The notes beneath the pieces are model-generated. The model was not told the origin of the DNA. It worked only from the letters and a program-made list of their open reading frames with translations, and did not search any database. Shown in pieces: positions 41,991 through 50,580 of a DNA stretch of 64,000 bases (position 1 is the stretch's first letter; each line of letters starts with the position of its first letter). This DNA is from Planctomycetota bacterium (GTDB lineage: Bacteria; Planctomycetota; Brocadiia; SM23-32; JAKLEA01): contig JAKLEA010000017.1 of NCBI GenBank assembly GCA_022711755.1, forward strand, positions 56,251 to 120,250, written 5' to 3'. The position numbers and the translations under genes are program-made.

Positions 41991-43736
41991 ATGCCCGGCT
42001 ACCTGAGCCGCCGCAATTTCATCAAGGGCCTCGGCGCGGCAGCCATCGCCGCGTCCGGCCGCGCGGGCGCAAAGGACGCAATCATGCGACAACCCAATGT
42101 CATCCTCGTCATGACGGACGATCAGGGGTTCGGCGATCTTGCCTGCCACGGCAACCCATGGATTCGCACGCCGAACCTTGACGGGCTTCACAGTTCAAGC
42201 CTCCGGCTTGGCAATTTCCATGTTTCGCCGACGTGCGCCCCAACGCGCGCCGCGCTGCTGACCGGCTGCTACGCCCAGCGCTGCGGCGTCTGGCACACGA
42301 TCATGGGCCGCTCCCTCCTGCGGCGTGGAGTTCCGACCATGGCGGACGCCTTCCGCGCGTCAGGATATCGCGCGGGAATGTTCGGCAAGTGGCACCTGGG
42401 GGACAATTATCCCTTCCGCCCGGAGGATCGCGGCTTTGATGAGGTCGTCTCCCATGGCGGCGGCGGGGTCGGGCAGACGCCCGACTACTGGGGCAACGAC
42501 TATTTTGACGACCATTATCGCCGCAACGGGCGATGGGAGGCATACAAGGGATACTGCACGGACGTATTCTTCCGGGAGGCCATGCGCTTCATTGACGAGA
42601 ACCGGGATCGTCCCTTCTTCGTCTATCTCACTCCGAACGCCCCGCACTCCCCCCTTCGCGTGGAAGATAATCACAAGGAAATATACAAAGGCAAGGTCGC
42701 GGATGAGGTTGCGGCTTTCTACGGCATGATAACGAACTTTGACGAGAACATGGGGCGGCTGAGGGAATGCCTAAAGAAGGCCGACCTTGAAGACGATACG
42801 ATCCTAATCTTCCTCACAGACAACGGCTCCGGCACGAAGGTTCCGTTCAATGCCGGACTGCGCGGGCAGAAGGGGACGATGTACGAAGGCGGGCATCGCG
42901 TCCCGTGCTTTATCCGCTGGCCTCGCGGGGGATTGGCCGGCGGGCGGCAGATTGACGAACTCACAGCGCATCTGGACATGCTGCCGACGCTTATTGACCT
43001 TTGCGGATTGAAAAGGCCGAACGGCGCAGCGTTCGACGGCATCAGCCTGGCTGCGCTGCTGACCGGGCGCGCAACGGGTCTTTCGGAAAGGTTCATCCAT
43101 GACGACCAGCAGCGCATTGACGTTCCGATGAAATATCGCGATTACGTCGTCATGGACGGGCGATGGCGTTTCATAAACGGGGAGTTGTACGACGTCGAAA
43201 CGGACTTGGGGCAGAAGAACAATCTTGCGAAAGAAAAACCGGAAATCGCCGCCGGAATGGGGGAGGCTTACGAGCGCTGGTGGGCGGACGTTTCGCGGGG
43301 ATTCGGGGAATACTGCCGCATCGTAATCGGCTCTGACGCGGAGAACCCGTCGCGGCTGGACTGCATGGACTGGCATTCCCCCGATTCCCCCCCCTGGAAC
43401 CAGCCGTCCATCCTGGCAGGGGAGAAGAAGAACGGATTCTGGGAGATCGAGGCCGCGCGCGACGGGCGATACTCCTTTGCCCTGCGCCGCTGGCCGGTTG
43501 AAGCCGGCGCGGCGATTAACGACGCCGTCCCCGGCGGAAAGGCGTTGAACATCACGCGGGCATGGATGAAGATCGGCGGGATCGCACAATCGCGCCCGGT
43601 CGGCCCAGCCGACGCCGAGGCGACCTTTGAGATTGACCTCAAAGCCGGCGAATACCGGCTTGAGACCTTGTTTGAGAATGATGAAGGAGAAGGCCGTGGC
43701 GCTTACTACGTTCATGCGGAACGCAAGGGCACGTAG
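41991..43736 (+). CDS. TAT-exported arylsulfatase-type sulfatase
   Basis: 581 residues. The N-terminus has a twin-arginine signal, SRRNFIKGLGAAAIAAS. The alkaline-phosphatase-like core begins VILVMTDDQGFGD (metal-binding Asp pair). C82 in CAPTR, followed by AALLTG, is the formylglycine-forming site; TAT export is consistent with maturation and folding in the cytoplasm before transport. Later motifs FGKWHLG and LTDNGSG are intact. It removes sulfate esters from a sulfated glycan or similar compound outside the cell. An FGE-type maturase is not in the window. The C-terminal ~130 residues are a beta-rich domain. GGGAGG SD present. Confidence 0.92.
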   Translation: MPGYLSRRNFIKGLGAAAIAASGRAGAKDAIMRQPNVILVMTDDQGFGDLACHGNPWIRTPNLDGLHSSSLRLGNFHVSPTCAPTRAALLTGCYAQRCGVWHTIMGRSLLRRGVPTMADAFRASGYRAGMFGKWHLGDNYPFRPEDRGFDEVVSHGGGGVGQTPDYWGNDYFDDHYRRNGRWEAYKGYCTDVFFREAMRFIDENRDRPFFVYLTPNAPHSPLRVEDNHKEIYKGKVADEVAAFYGMITNFDENMGRLRECLKKADLEDDTILIFLTDNGSGTKVPFNAGLRGQKGTMYEGGHRVPCFIRWPRGGLAGGRQIDELTAHLDMLPTLIDLCGLKRPNGAAFDGISLAALLTGRATGLSERFIHDDQQRIDVPMKYRDYVVMDGRWRFINGELYDVETDLGQKNNLAKEKPEIAAGMGEAYERWWADVSRGFGEYCRIVIGSDAENPSRLDCMDWHSPDSPPWNQPSILAGEKKNGFWEIEAARDGRYSFALRRWPVEAGAAINDAVPGGKALNITRAWMKIGGIAQSRPVGPADAEATFEIDLKAGEYRLETLFENDEGEGRGAYYVHAERKGT

Positions 43737-43746
43737 AGGGACGCGG

Positions 43747-45396
43747 ATGGTTATTATCGCGCTGGGCGCGATTGCGGCGTCTCTATTCTCGATTTCCAGG
43801 GCCGAAGACGCCCCTGAAGCGCCGACGCTCGTTATAGGGTTCTCAAAATCCGTCCCGGCGGTCGGGGACCGCGTCGAAGTGCGACTCTACCTCGATTCTC
43901 CGGGCGGGCGGGACGTTGGCGTGACCTGTCCGGACGGCGCCGTTCTGACCAGGACAACGGGGCCGGACGGTTGCTTCTCATGGTATCCGAGACGCTACGG
44001 CAGATACGTCTTCCGGGCTGGCGACTGCTCGGAAACCGTCTGGGTTACTGCCGGGCAGATGTATTTCTTCGTATGGGATACGACGATCTTCCGCCGGAAC
44101 GCCTCGCACGCGCTCAGGCCGAGGGATGCGAATTGCGCCGCGGCATGGCGTAGGCGCGGAGTTAAACTGGTCAACTGGGCCGGCGGGGAATACCTGACGC
44201 GGGAAAAGGATTTCGGGGACAAGGCGTTCAAGAAGTCGGCAGACTGGCTGGAGAACTGGTCGAAGGACAGCCTGGACAAGGATTGCGACGGGATAGCGAT
44301 TGACGAAATCTATGTTTCCTCAAATCAGCCGATGGACGAACTATGCAAGGCTGTGTTGGAATTTCGCAAGCGGGCTGGACGGGGATTCGACATACTACCG
44401 TTCTTCTCCGGCATCGAGTGGGACGCCGTGGGGCCGATGTGGGACCTCAGGGATGCGGAAGCCCCGTGCATGGAGGAGAACTATTGGGGGGGAGAGGAAG
44501 TCTACGGCAAACGATGGGCGGACGTCCGGCTCTTCCGCCTCGACGAGATCGGGACAGTCCTGAGCCAGGCTCCCGGTTTCTTCCTTGATGAGAAGCGCCG
44601 CGGCCCGCGCACGATTGAGGAATTCCGCGCCGACATCGCGCTCTGCCGCCGCCTTGCCCCGGAAATGCGCGGAATTTCGCTCTTCAACGCCTATAACTTC
44701 CGCGAGGCCGACCGCGCCGCCGACTCGGCCATTGAGGATTACTTCTTCAAACCCGTTGTCCACCTTCATCCCCGCAACGGCGATCTCATGGCGCAGAACA
44801 TCGGCAATGATGACATCCGCGAAGGGGGGGCGGTTGAATTCCTGAAGGGCGGAGACGTTCTTGGAACAGCGAGCATCCCGGCGCTCATACCCGGACAGGA
44901 TGCCGCGCTGAAGGTTCCGCCCGGCGCGGAAATTGCCCGGCTGAAACTTCCGGAAGGTGTCAATCACGTATACGAAGGCGGGCAGTTCCGCCTGCCGGAG
45001 AACATGAATCCCCTCCAGGTCGAGCGATGTTCGTTGAAACAGGGGGAGATACTGAACGCCTCCCAGGAATTCACGGTCGAAATCTCATTCAACAAGCCTG
45101 TCGTGAACGCGCGGCAGAGGGCGGTATGGCTCAAGGGGGCGAAGACCGGCAAGGTCGAGGTCGGGGAGTTGGCGCTGAGCGAAGACAGGAAGTCCCTGCG
45201 GATTTGCATGCCCACGCTGCCGGAGGATCGGTATTCACTCCGCCTGCTCAGCGGGAAGGTTCATTTCAGGGACGACGACGGCAACCCGCTTGACGGCTCC
45301 GGAAACGGCTTCTGCGAGCACGCGCCGGGGCTGTATCAGGACGCGGATCATTTCTCCGTGGATTTCCGGACGGTTGTGGATTCTTATAACCCTTAG
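43747..45396 (+). CDS. exported multidomain protein of unknown function, possibly hydrolase-like
   Basis: 549 residues with signal peptide (MVIIALGAIAASLFSI, cleavage near SRA). Regions: beta-sandwich about 25-95; a central alpha/beta, possibly TIM-barrel domain about 100-370, with acidic motif DKDCDGIAIDEIY near 180 that could hold catalytic acids; then two beta domains, the last a bacterial Ig-like fold with FTVEISFNKPV. I do not recognise a named family. Start at ATG 43747 has a GAGGG SD 6 bases upstream and gives a clean signal peptide; longer in-frame starts overlap the sulfatase. Only 10 bases after the sulfatase stop, so co-translated and perhaps acting on the same glycan. Confidence 0.65.
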   Translation: MVIIALGAIAASLFSISRAEDAPEAPTLVIGFSKSVPAVGDRVEVRLYLDSPGGRDVGVTCPDGAVLTRTTGPDGCFSWYPRRYGRYVFRAGDCSETVWVTAGQMYFFVWDTTIFRRNASHALRPRDANCAAAWRRRGVKLVNWAGGEYLTREKDFGDKAFKKSADWLENWSKDSLDKDCDGIAIDEIYVSSNQPMDELCKAVLEFRKRAGRGFDILPFFSGIEWDAVGPMWDLRDAEAPCMEENYWGGEEVYGKRWADVRLFRLDEIGTVLSQAPGFFLDEKRRGPRTIEEFRADIALCRRLAPEMRGISLFNAYNFREADRAADSAIEDYFFKPVVHLHPRNGDLMAQNIGNDDIREGGAVEFLKGGDVLGTASIPALIPGQDAALKVPPGAEIARLKLPEGVNHVYEGGQFRLPENMNPLQVERCSLKQGEILNASQEFTVEISFNKPVVNARQRAVWLKGAKTGKVEVGELALSEDRKSLRICMPTLPEDRYSLRLLSGKVHFRDDDGNPLDGSGNGFCEHAPGLYQDADHFSVDFRTVVDSYNP

Positions 45397-45409
45397 TTCT
45401 CTGCGGGAA

Positions 45410-46243
45410 TTACCCCAGAATATCCTCAATATACGGCACTCTTGACCTTCTCAGCGGGATCGGCCCGTCGGGCAGGCCGTCCACGAATTGCCTTACAATC
45501 GGGTCGCGCGTCAACCTGATCTCATCCGCCGTCCCGTCCGCCACGACCTTCCCCTCGTGCAGCATGATGAGCCGGTCGCTGACCTTGAACGCGCTGTTCA
45601 TGTCGTGAGTGACGACCACGCTTGTAACTCGCATGTTGTCCGCAAGCCCCATTATCAACTGGTTCATCACGCCGGCCATGATGGGGTCAAGGCCTGTGGT
45701 CGGCTCGTCGTAGAATACGATGTCGGGGTCCAGCGAGATCGCGCGGGCGATACCGACGCGCTTGGACATGCCGCCGCTCAGTTGCGCTGGCATCAGGCCG
45801 TAGGCATCGCGAAGACCTACCATCTCCAGTTTCATCTTGACGATGATGTCAATGATCGCGTCGTCAAGCTCCGTGTGTTCCCGCAGGAGTAGGGCGATGT
45901 TTTCCCCGACGGTCATTGACTGGAACAACGCTCCGGTCTGGAAGACGACGCCGATGCGCTTGCGCAGTTCGCTGAGTTCGTCCGGCGTGATCTTCGCTAT
46001 ATCGTTCCCGAACAGGGACGATCCGCCCGCCTCCGGCTTGTAAGCGCCGACTATGCAGCGCAGCAGGGTTGTCTTCCCGCAGCCGCTGCCGCCCATGATG
46101 GTGACCGTCTCGCCGCGATAGACCTTCAGGTTGACGCCGTCGAGGACCTTGCGCCCCTGGAATATCTTTACCAGGTCGCGGACCTCGATGACGGCCTCGT
46201 TGCCGTTCCGGTCCCACTGTCTCGCTTCGGGAGCTGTTGCCAA
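45410..46243 (-). CDS. mlaF: MlaF-type ABC transporter ATPase for outer-membrane lipid asymmetry
   Basis: Powers phospholipid movement between membranes with MlaE. 277 residues from the TTG at 46243; Walker A GGSGCGKTT, Q-loop FQTGALFQSMTVGENI, signature LSGGMSKRVGIARAI, Walker B IVFYDEPTTGLDP, and H-loop VTHDMNSAF. FQTGALFQSMTV and GMSKRV are characteristic of the Mla/Mkl branch. TTG 46243 starts 5 bases after the MlaE stop; an upstream ATG at 46288 overlaps mlaE and is less likely. Last gene of a four-gene operon. The MCE-domain partner (MlaD) is missing from the window. Confidence 0.9.
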   Translation of the reverse strand: MATAPEARQWDRNGNEAVIEVRDLVKIFQGRKVLDGVNLKVYRGETVTIMGGSGCGKTTLLRCIVGAYKPEAGGSSLFGNDIAKITPDELSELRKRIGVVFQTGALFQSMTVGENIALLLREHTELDDAIIDIIVKMKLEMVGLRDAYGLMPAQLSGGMSKRVGIARAISLDPDIVFYDEPTTGLDPIMAGVMNQLIMGLADNMRVTSVVVTHDMNSAFKVSDRLIMLHEGKVVADGTADEIRLTRDPIVRQFVDGLPDGPIPLRRSRVPYIEDILG

Positions 46244-46248
46244 GGGGG

Positions 46249-47061
46249 CTACCGCCAGGTGTAGTAGAAGACGATCGTCAGGAGGCAATCAACCGCGATG
46301 ATGTACACTATGCAGAGGACGACGGATGTGGTGGTCGCCTTGCCGACGCCCTCCGCCCCGCCCTCGACCCTCAGCCCGCGGTCGCAGGCGATGAGGGAGA
46401 TGACGATTGAGAAGGCGAGGCTTTTGATCAGCCCCTGCCAGAAATCCCGCATCGGCACGGCCTCGATCGTGCGATAGATGTACTGCCAGGGGGGGATGCC
46501 GAGCAGGTTTGTGCCGATCATGAATCCGCCGAAGACGCCAACGATGTCCGCCAGGATTGTGAGGCACGGGATCATCAGCACCGCGCCCCAGAACCTCGGC
46601 ACGACCAGGAAGCGGATGGGGCTGAGCGCGTGGACTTCGAGGGCGAGTACCTCCTCGTTGACGGTCATCGTGCCAAGCTCCGCCGCGATCGCCGCGCCGA
46701 TGAAGCCGGACATCACGACGGCCGTGAGCAGCGGCCCAAGTTCCAGGATGATCGCCTTGCCGACGGCGTCGGCAACGTATGGGACGGCGTCCGGGGCGAG
46801 GTATTCCAGAACGCGCGCCATCTGGAAGCACAGGATCATGCCGACGAAGAGCAGCACGAGGCAGACTATCGGCACGGGATTTATCCCGGCGCGGACCATC
46901 TGCTCCGCCGTCGCGCCGTAACGGAACCCCAGACCGCGGAACGGGGCGATGAAGGACCAGTATGCAGCGCTGCCCAGCATGCGCAGCAGGGCGCCCAGCA
47001 GCGAGACCGTCCCCAGCCCCTTCCTGCCGATCGCTCCGAAGAACCTGTTGAATGTTTCCAT
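46249..47061 (-). CDS. mlaE: MlaE-type permease
   Basis: Membrane subunit of the lipid-transport ABC complex; 270 residues with 5-6 TM helices. The EVHALSPIRFLVVPRF coupling-helix region and GAAIAAELGTM(T)VNEE are strongly diagnostic of the MlaE/DUF140 family. Start ATG 47061 has GAAGG 5 bases upstream and lies 8 bases after the STAS gene; longer in-frame starts would extend into that gene. Adjacent to mlaF. Confidence 0.92.
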   Translation of the reverse strand: METFNRFFGAIGRKGLGTVSLLGALLRMLGSAAYWSFIAPFRGLGFRYGATAEQMVRAGINPVPIVCLVLLFVGMILCFQMARVLEYLAPDAVPYVADAVGKAIILELGPLLTAVVMSGFIGAAIAAELGTMTVNEEVLALEVHALSPIRFLVVPRFWGAVLMIPCLTILADIVGVFGGFMIGTNLLGIPPWQYIYRTIEAVPMRDFWQGLIKSLAFSIVISLIACDRGLRVEGGAEGVGKATTTSVVLCIVYIIAVDCLLTIVFYYTWR

Positions 47062-47069
47062 CCGGGCCT

Positions 47070-47429
47070 TCAGCCCTCGCTCTTTCCGCCGGGCGCGGCG
47101 CCGACCGCCTCGGACTCGGACTCGCAGATGCGGAAAACCTGTTCCAGCCGCGCAAGCGTGAAGATGTTCTTGATCCTGGGATTCAGGCCGAAGATGCTGA
47201 ATTTCGTCCCGTTCTTCATCGTTCCCTGAAGGCATTCGACCAGGGTCGCCAGGCCGGAGCTGTCTATGTAGTCCAGCCCGCTCATGTTCACGACGATGAG
47301 CGGTTTCTTCGCCCCGACCAGCCGTTTGAGTACCTTGCGCAGTTCCGGCGAGTTGTGCATGTCAACCTCCCCGGTCACATCCACGACTGCGGCGCTGCCG
47401 ACCTCGCGGGCGTTGATCTTAAGAGCCAT
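47070..47429 (-). CDS. STAS-domain anti-sigma factor antagonist (SpoIIAA/MlaB-like)
   Basis: 119 residues. One STAS domain with the phospho-acceptor motif DYIDSSGLATL (S57/S58), so it can probably be phosphorylated by the neighbouring RsbW-type kinase. In Mla systems the STAS subunit MlaB binds MlaF and is needed for ATPase activity; in partner-switching systems such proteins free a sigma factor. Its place between the kinase and mlaE leaves both roles open. A polar Gly/Glu-rich tail follows the domain. Overlaps the kinase gene by 11 bases and precedes mlaE by 8. Confidence 0.88.
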   Translation of the reverse strand: MALKINAREVGSAAVVDVTGEVDMHNSPELRKVLKRLVGAKKPLIVVNMSGLDYIDSSGLATLVECLQGTMKNGTKFSIFGLNPRIKNIFTLARLEQVFRICESESEAVGAAPGGKSEG

Positions 47430-47868
47430 CGCCGGAACTCCTTTCCGTCCCGAAGGACTTGAACATCGTCAGTTCCATCCCCTCCGGTTTCGATGCGTAG
47501 TTGACTTCGTCCATAGCCTCGTAGATTATCACGAGTCCCAGTCCGCCGGCGGGGCGTTTTTTCGTTGCGCCCGGGCGCAGTTGCTGCGGATCGGTGTGCC
47601 GCCCGAAGTCCCGGAGGCGGACCTCCAGGCCGTCCGTCCTGTTTTTGCATTCGATGGCCAGCGGACGGCTGGTCGGACCGCCGTAGCCGTGGCGGATGAC
47701 GTTTGCGCACGCCTCGTCAACGGCGGAGACCACATCGTCAACCTCCGCCGGAGCGAATCCGGCCATTGAGGCGAACTCCCTCACGGTCCGGCGCACGATG
47801 AGGAGGTAGTCCGGCCTGCACGGCAGGACGAGCCGCATCGCGTCGCCTTCGGGGAGTCTGTCGGTCAT
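47419..47868 (-). CDS. RsbW/SpoIIAB-type anti-sigma factor serine kinase
   Basis: 149 residues, GHKL ATPase fold. The N box AVDEACANVIRHGYG (Glu, Asn, His) is intact; the G1 box DFGRH and G2 box GGLGLVII follow. Such proteins phosphorylate a STAS antagonist and bind a sigma factor, or, in some systems, another target. First gene of the operon RsbW-like - STAS - mlaE - mlaF; no sigma factor is encoded nearby. Start ATG 47868 has a GAGGA SD; ATG at 47838 is an alternative. Confidence 0.88.
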   Translation of the reverse strand: MTDRLPEGDAMRLVLPCRPDYLLIVRRTVREFASMAGFAPAEVDDVVSAVDEACANVIRHGYGGPTSRPLAIECKNRTDGLEVRLRDFGRHTDPQQLRPGATKKRPAGGLGLVIIYEAMDEVNYASKPEGMELTMFKSFGTERSSGDGS

Positions 47869-47893
47869 GGAACGGTCCTCAAAAATCCGGATG

Positions 47894-47923
47894 ATTCTAG
47901 GCCCGCTTCCGTTCGGCTGTCAA
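47894..47923 (-). promoter_or_regulatory. promoter of the kinase-STAS-mlaEF operon
   Basis: On the minus strand, consensus TTGACA (47923-47918), 18-base spacer, TAGAAT (47899-47894; 5 of 6), about 20 bases before the kinase start codon. Confidence 0.7.
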
Positions 47924-48044
47924 GCTGAACGGGCAACGAGGCATTTGCGATGCGACCGTCTGCGGAGGGGAGGGACATGCCGTGTCCTTGCCGCAAATGG
48001 CGTGTATAAAGTTGCTTCGCAAATGGCTCCCTTTCGGAGATTGC

Positions 48045-48105
48045 TTGACAGATGCGCCTAGCGCCTGATACATATACCTGGTATGGGTATATGATGTTTC
48101 ATCAT
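48045..48105 (+). promoter_or_regulatory. palindromic control region before the acyltransferase pair
   Basis: TTGACA (48045-48050) is followed, at the -10 position and beyond, by two overlapping perfect inverted repeats: CATATACC / GGTATATG (48071-48078, 48086-48093, 7-base loop) and ATGATG / CATCAT (48091-48096, 48100-48105, 3-base loop). The -10 itself is poor (TACATA or GATACA). This arrangement looks like an operator or an RNA hairpin in the leader. Together with the minus promoter at 47894 it fills the 339-base divergent gap 47869-48207; the rest shows no gene. Confidence 0.5.
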
Positions 48106-48207
48106 GGCTCGACATCCCTCGTCCGCATGGACGATACAGACCATGATCATCAATCCCGCCCCGGCTGACGAACGCGCAGCCCGCGCAAGGGAAGCAGAGG
48201 ATTGCGC

Positions 48208-49254
48208 ATGAGCAATGAAGCGCCGGTCGCGCTGAATGATAATAACAGGGAATTGCGCGAGGGCTTTATCCACGTGGCGTCCGTGAAGGACAGGCTGTCA
48301 TGCCTGGACCATTTCCGGGGGTACGCCTTCTTCACCATGCTGATGGTGAACTACCTGGGCGGTTATGACACCATGCCGGAAACGTTCCGGCATCACGGAA
48401 CCGGCTTCAGCTTCGCCGACCACGTCGCGCCGCTGTTCCTGTTCGCCGCCGGGATCGGCTTCCGCATTTCCTTTTCAAGGCGCAAGGAGGGCGCGGACCT
48501 CTGGAAGGCCCGCCGCAGCGCCGTCCGCCGCAGCATACTGCTGATCCTGCTGGGGATATTCATTTATTCTGACATCGAGTTCACCAGAGAGAACTTCATG
48601 ACCATCGTCACCTGCGACATGTGGGACGCGCTGGTGGACATAGGTTTTGCGGGACTCCTGACGCTGCCCTTCATTGACCGCGGGATTAAAACCCGCCTGG
48701 GCATGGCGGTTTGTTATGCGGTCGGCTATCAGTGCCTCTATATTTTCACCGGTTACAGCGAATGGGTGATGGAGAACAGCATTGACGGCGGCCCGCTGGG
48801 GCCGTTGGCGTGGGCGTTCCAGATGCTTATCGGAACCATTGTCTGGGATTACATCAACAGGCCGGACAAGGCGCGGTTCATCGCCGGCATGTATCTCGCC
48901 GGATTCGCCATGTTCGGAGCCGGACAGCTCATGAACCAATACTGGCTCCACAGCCAGAAGGGCATGACAATTTCCTACACTGTAGGCTCGACCGGCGTGA
49001 GCATGCTCGTCTTCCTGGCGTTCTATCTGCTCAACGACGTGCTGCGGATAACCGTTCCGCATATGTCGGTACTCGGACGTAATCCCCTGCTGCTCTACGC
49101 GATTCATTCGACGATTTACAGCGCTGTCGGATACAGACTGTTCCCGGACGACTCTCCCGCATACAAGGGCTGGATCGGATTCGCCGTCGTTTATCTGATA
49201 TGTTACGCAATCGCCCGCTTCCTCGACTGGAGGAAGTGGTACCTGCGCCTCTAA
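48208..49254 (+). CDS. HGSNAT/DUF5009-like membrane acyltransferase, first of a tandem pair
   Basis: 348 residues with about 9-10 TM helices. The opening motif RLSCLDHFRGYAFFTMLMVN (residues 27-46) and ADHVAPLFLFAAGIGFRISF correspond to the heparan-alpha-glucosaminide N-acetyltransferase / acyltransferase-like family, which transfers acetyl groups from cytoplasmic acetyl-CoA to sugars across the membrane. Start ATG 48208 has an AGAGGA SD; an in-frame TTG is 6 bases upstream. Paralogous to the next gene with the same motifs (LDHFRG/LDQFRG). Catalytic residue not assignable. Confidence 0.75.
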   Translation: MSNEAPVALNDNNRELREGFIHVASVKDRLSCLDHFRGYAFFTMLMVNYLGGYDTMPETFRHHGTGFSFADHVAPLFLFAAGIGFRISFSRRKEGADLWKARRSAVRRSILLILLGIFIYSDIEFTRENFMTIVTCDMWDALVDIGFAGLLTLPFIDRGIKTRLGMAVCYAVGYQCLYIFTGYSEWVMENSIDGGPLGPLAWAFQMLIGTIVWDYINRPDKARFIAGMYLAGFAMFGAGQLMNQYWLHSQKGMTISYTVGSTGVSMLVFLAFYLLNDVLRITVPHMSVLGRNPLLLYAIHSTIYSAVGYRLFPDDSPAYKGWIGFAVVYLICYAIARFLDWRKWYLRL

Positions 49255-49282
49255 AACCATCTTCTTTTGGTGATATACATCC

Positions 49283-50413
49283 ATGAAATTCGCCCGTGAA
49301 ATCGGTCCGCAGGATAACCGACTGGCGTCGCTTGATCAGTTCCGGGGCTTTACCGTCGTCGGCATGTACTTCGTGAATTACCTGGGCGCATATGCCGCCG
49401 CGCCGTCCGTGTTCAAGCACAACGACACATTCTGTAGCTTCGCCGATATCATCATGCCGCAGTTCTTCTTCGCGGTGGGGCTGGCCTTCCGGCTGACGTT
49501 CCTGCGAGCGAGGGAGAAGCATGGCGCGGGGCAGGCGTATCGCCACGCCGTCAAACGGAACACGACGCTGCTTCTGTTCGGAGCCTTCGCATACAGCATC
49601 GGCGACATCCTGATGATCGGGAAGCATTTGAGCCGGATGAGCTTTGCCGCATACCTCAGCCACATGGTCTGCGGAAACATGTTCCAGACGCTTGTGCATA
49701 TCGCTGTGACAAGCTTATGGGTGATGCCGGTGATCGGGGCAGGCCCTCTTGCTCGAGTCATCTTCCTCCTGTTCTCCGGCGCGCTTCACGCCGGAATATC
49801 CAGTGCGTGGTATTACGAGTGGGGTATCGAGAGCAGAATCATTGACGGGGGGTTCATGGGATTCCTGAGCTGGACAATCCCGGTTCTGTGCGGTTCGCTG
49901 GCCTGTGATCTCGTCATGAAGCTGAATCGTCGAGATGCTGTCCGCTGGCTGATTATTATCGGGGCGGGGATAATGGCGCTGGGATACGGGCTATCATGCC
50001 TGAACGCCGCAAATCACGTCCGCGCGGGGCTTTCGACGTCGGGCGACATCGGAAGCTGGCTTGTAGAGCCGCCTTTCGTCGCGCCGTCACGGCCGGTGGA
50101 CATGTGGACGATGAGCCAGAAGATGGGCAGCGTGTCCTACCTGACCTTCGCCGCCGGTTTCGCGATGACAGTCTATGCGCTATTCGTAATCGTCTGCGAC
50201 ATGCGCGGGTTGCGATGGGCCATTTTCCGGACGTTCGGGCAGAACGCGTTGATGGCCTACATTATCGAACACGCCGGGCAGGGCCTGGGGCGTCTTGCCG
50301 TGCCGAGGGGAGCGCCTCTCGCCTTCGCCCTGGCAGGATATTTAATTGTTTTCGGGGCGAATTATCTCATCATGCGCTTCTTCGAGGCGAAGAGGATATA
50401 TCTGAAGCTGTGA
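49283..50413 (+). CDS. HGSNAT/DUF5009-like membrane acyltransferase, second of a tandem pair
   Basis: 376 residues, about 10 TM helices, beginning RLASLDQFRGFTVVGMYFVN (residues 13-32) then ADIIMPQFFFAVGLAFRLTF, plainly homologous to the preceding protein. The paralogues have diverged well beyond recent duplication. The 28-base gap and same strand indicate one transcript. Likely modifies a cell-surface glycan; whether they act as a pair (heterodimer) or on different substrates is unknown. Confidence 0.75.
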   Translation: MKFAREIGPQDNRLASLDQFRGFTVVGMYFVNYLGAYAAAPSVFKHNDTFCSFADIIMPQFFFAVGLAFRLTFLRAREKHGAGQAYRHAVKRNTTLLLFGAFAYSIGDILMIGKHLSRMSFAAYLSHMVCGNMFQTLVHIAVTSLWVMPVIGAGPLARVIFLLFSGALHAGISSAWYYEWGIESRIIDGGFMGFLSWTIPVLCGSLACDLVMKLNRRDAVRWLIIIGAGIMALGYGLSCLNAANHVRAGLSTSGDIGSWLVEPPFVAPSRPVDMWTMSQKMGSVSYLTFAAGFAMTVYALFVIVCDMRGLRWAIFRTFGQNALMAYIIEHAGQGLGRLAVPRGAPLAFALAGYLIVFGANYLIMRFFEAKRIYLKL

Positions 50414-50580
50414 ATCGCGCTGCCATCGAGGTCATCCGGAATGCTCCTGTGGGGTGGCGCGAATCCTCAATGGTCTGATATCGCCCTGTCTGTTATGCTG
50501 CGCAATCATCCTCCGCCTGGACCCGCAGAAATTCAGCGCTAGCCGGCGCCGGCGGGGATATTGCTAATGGAGAAAGCGGC

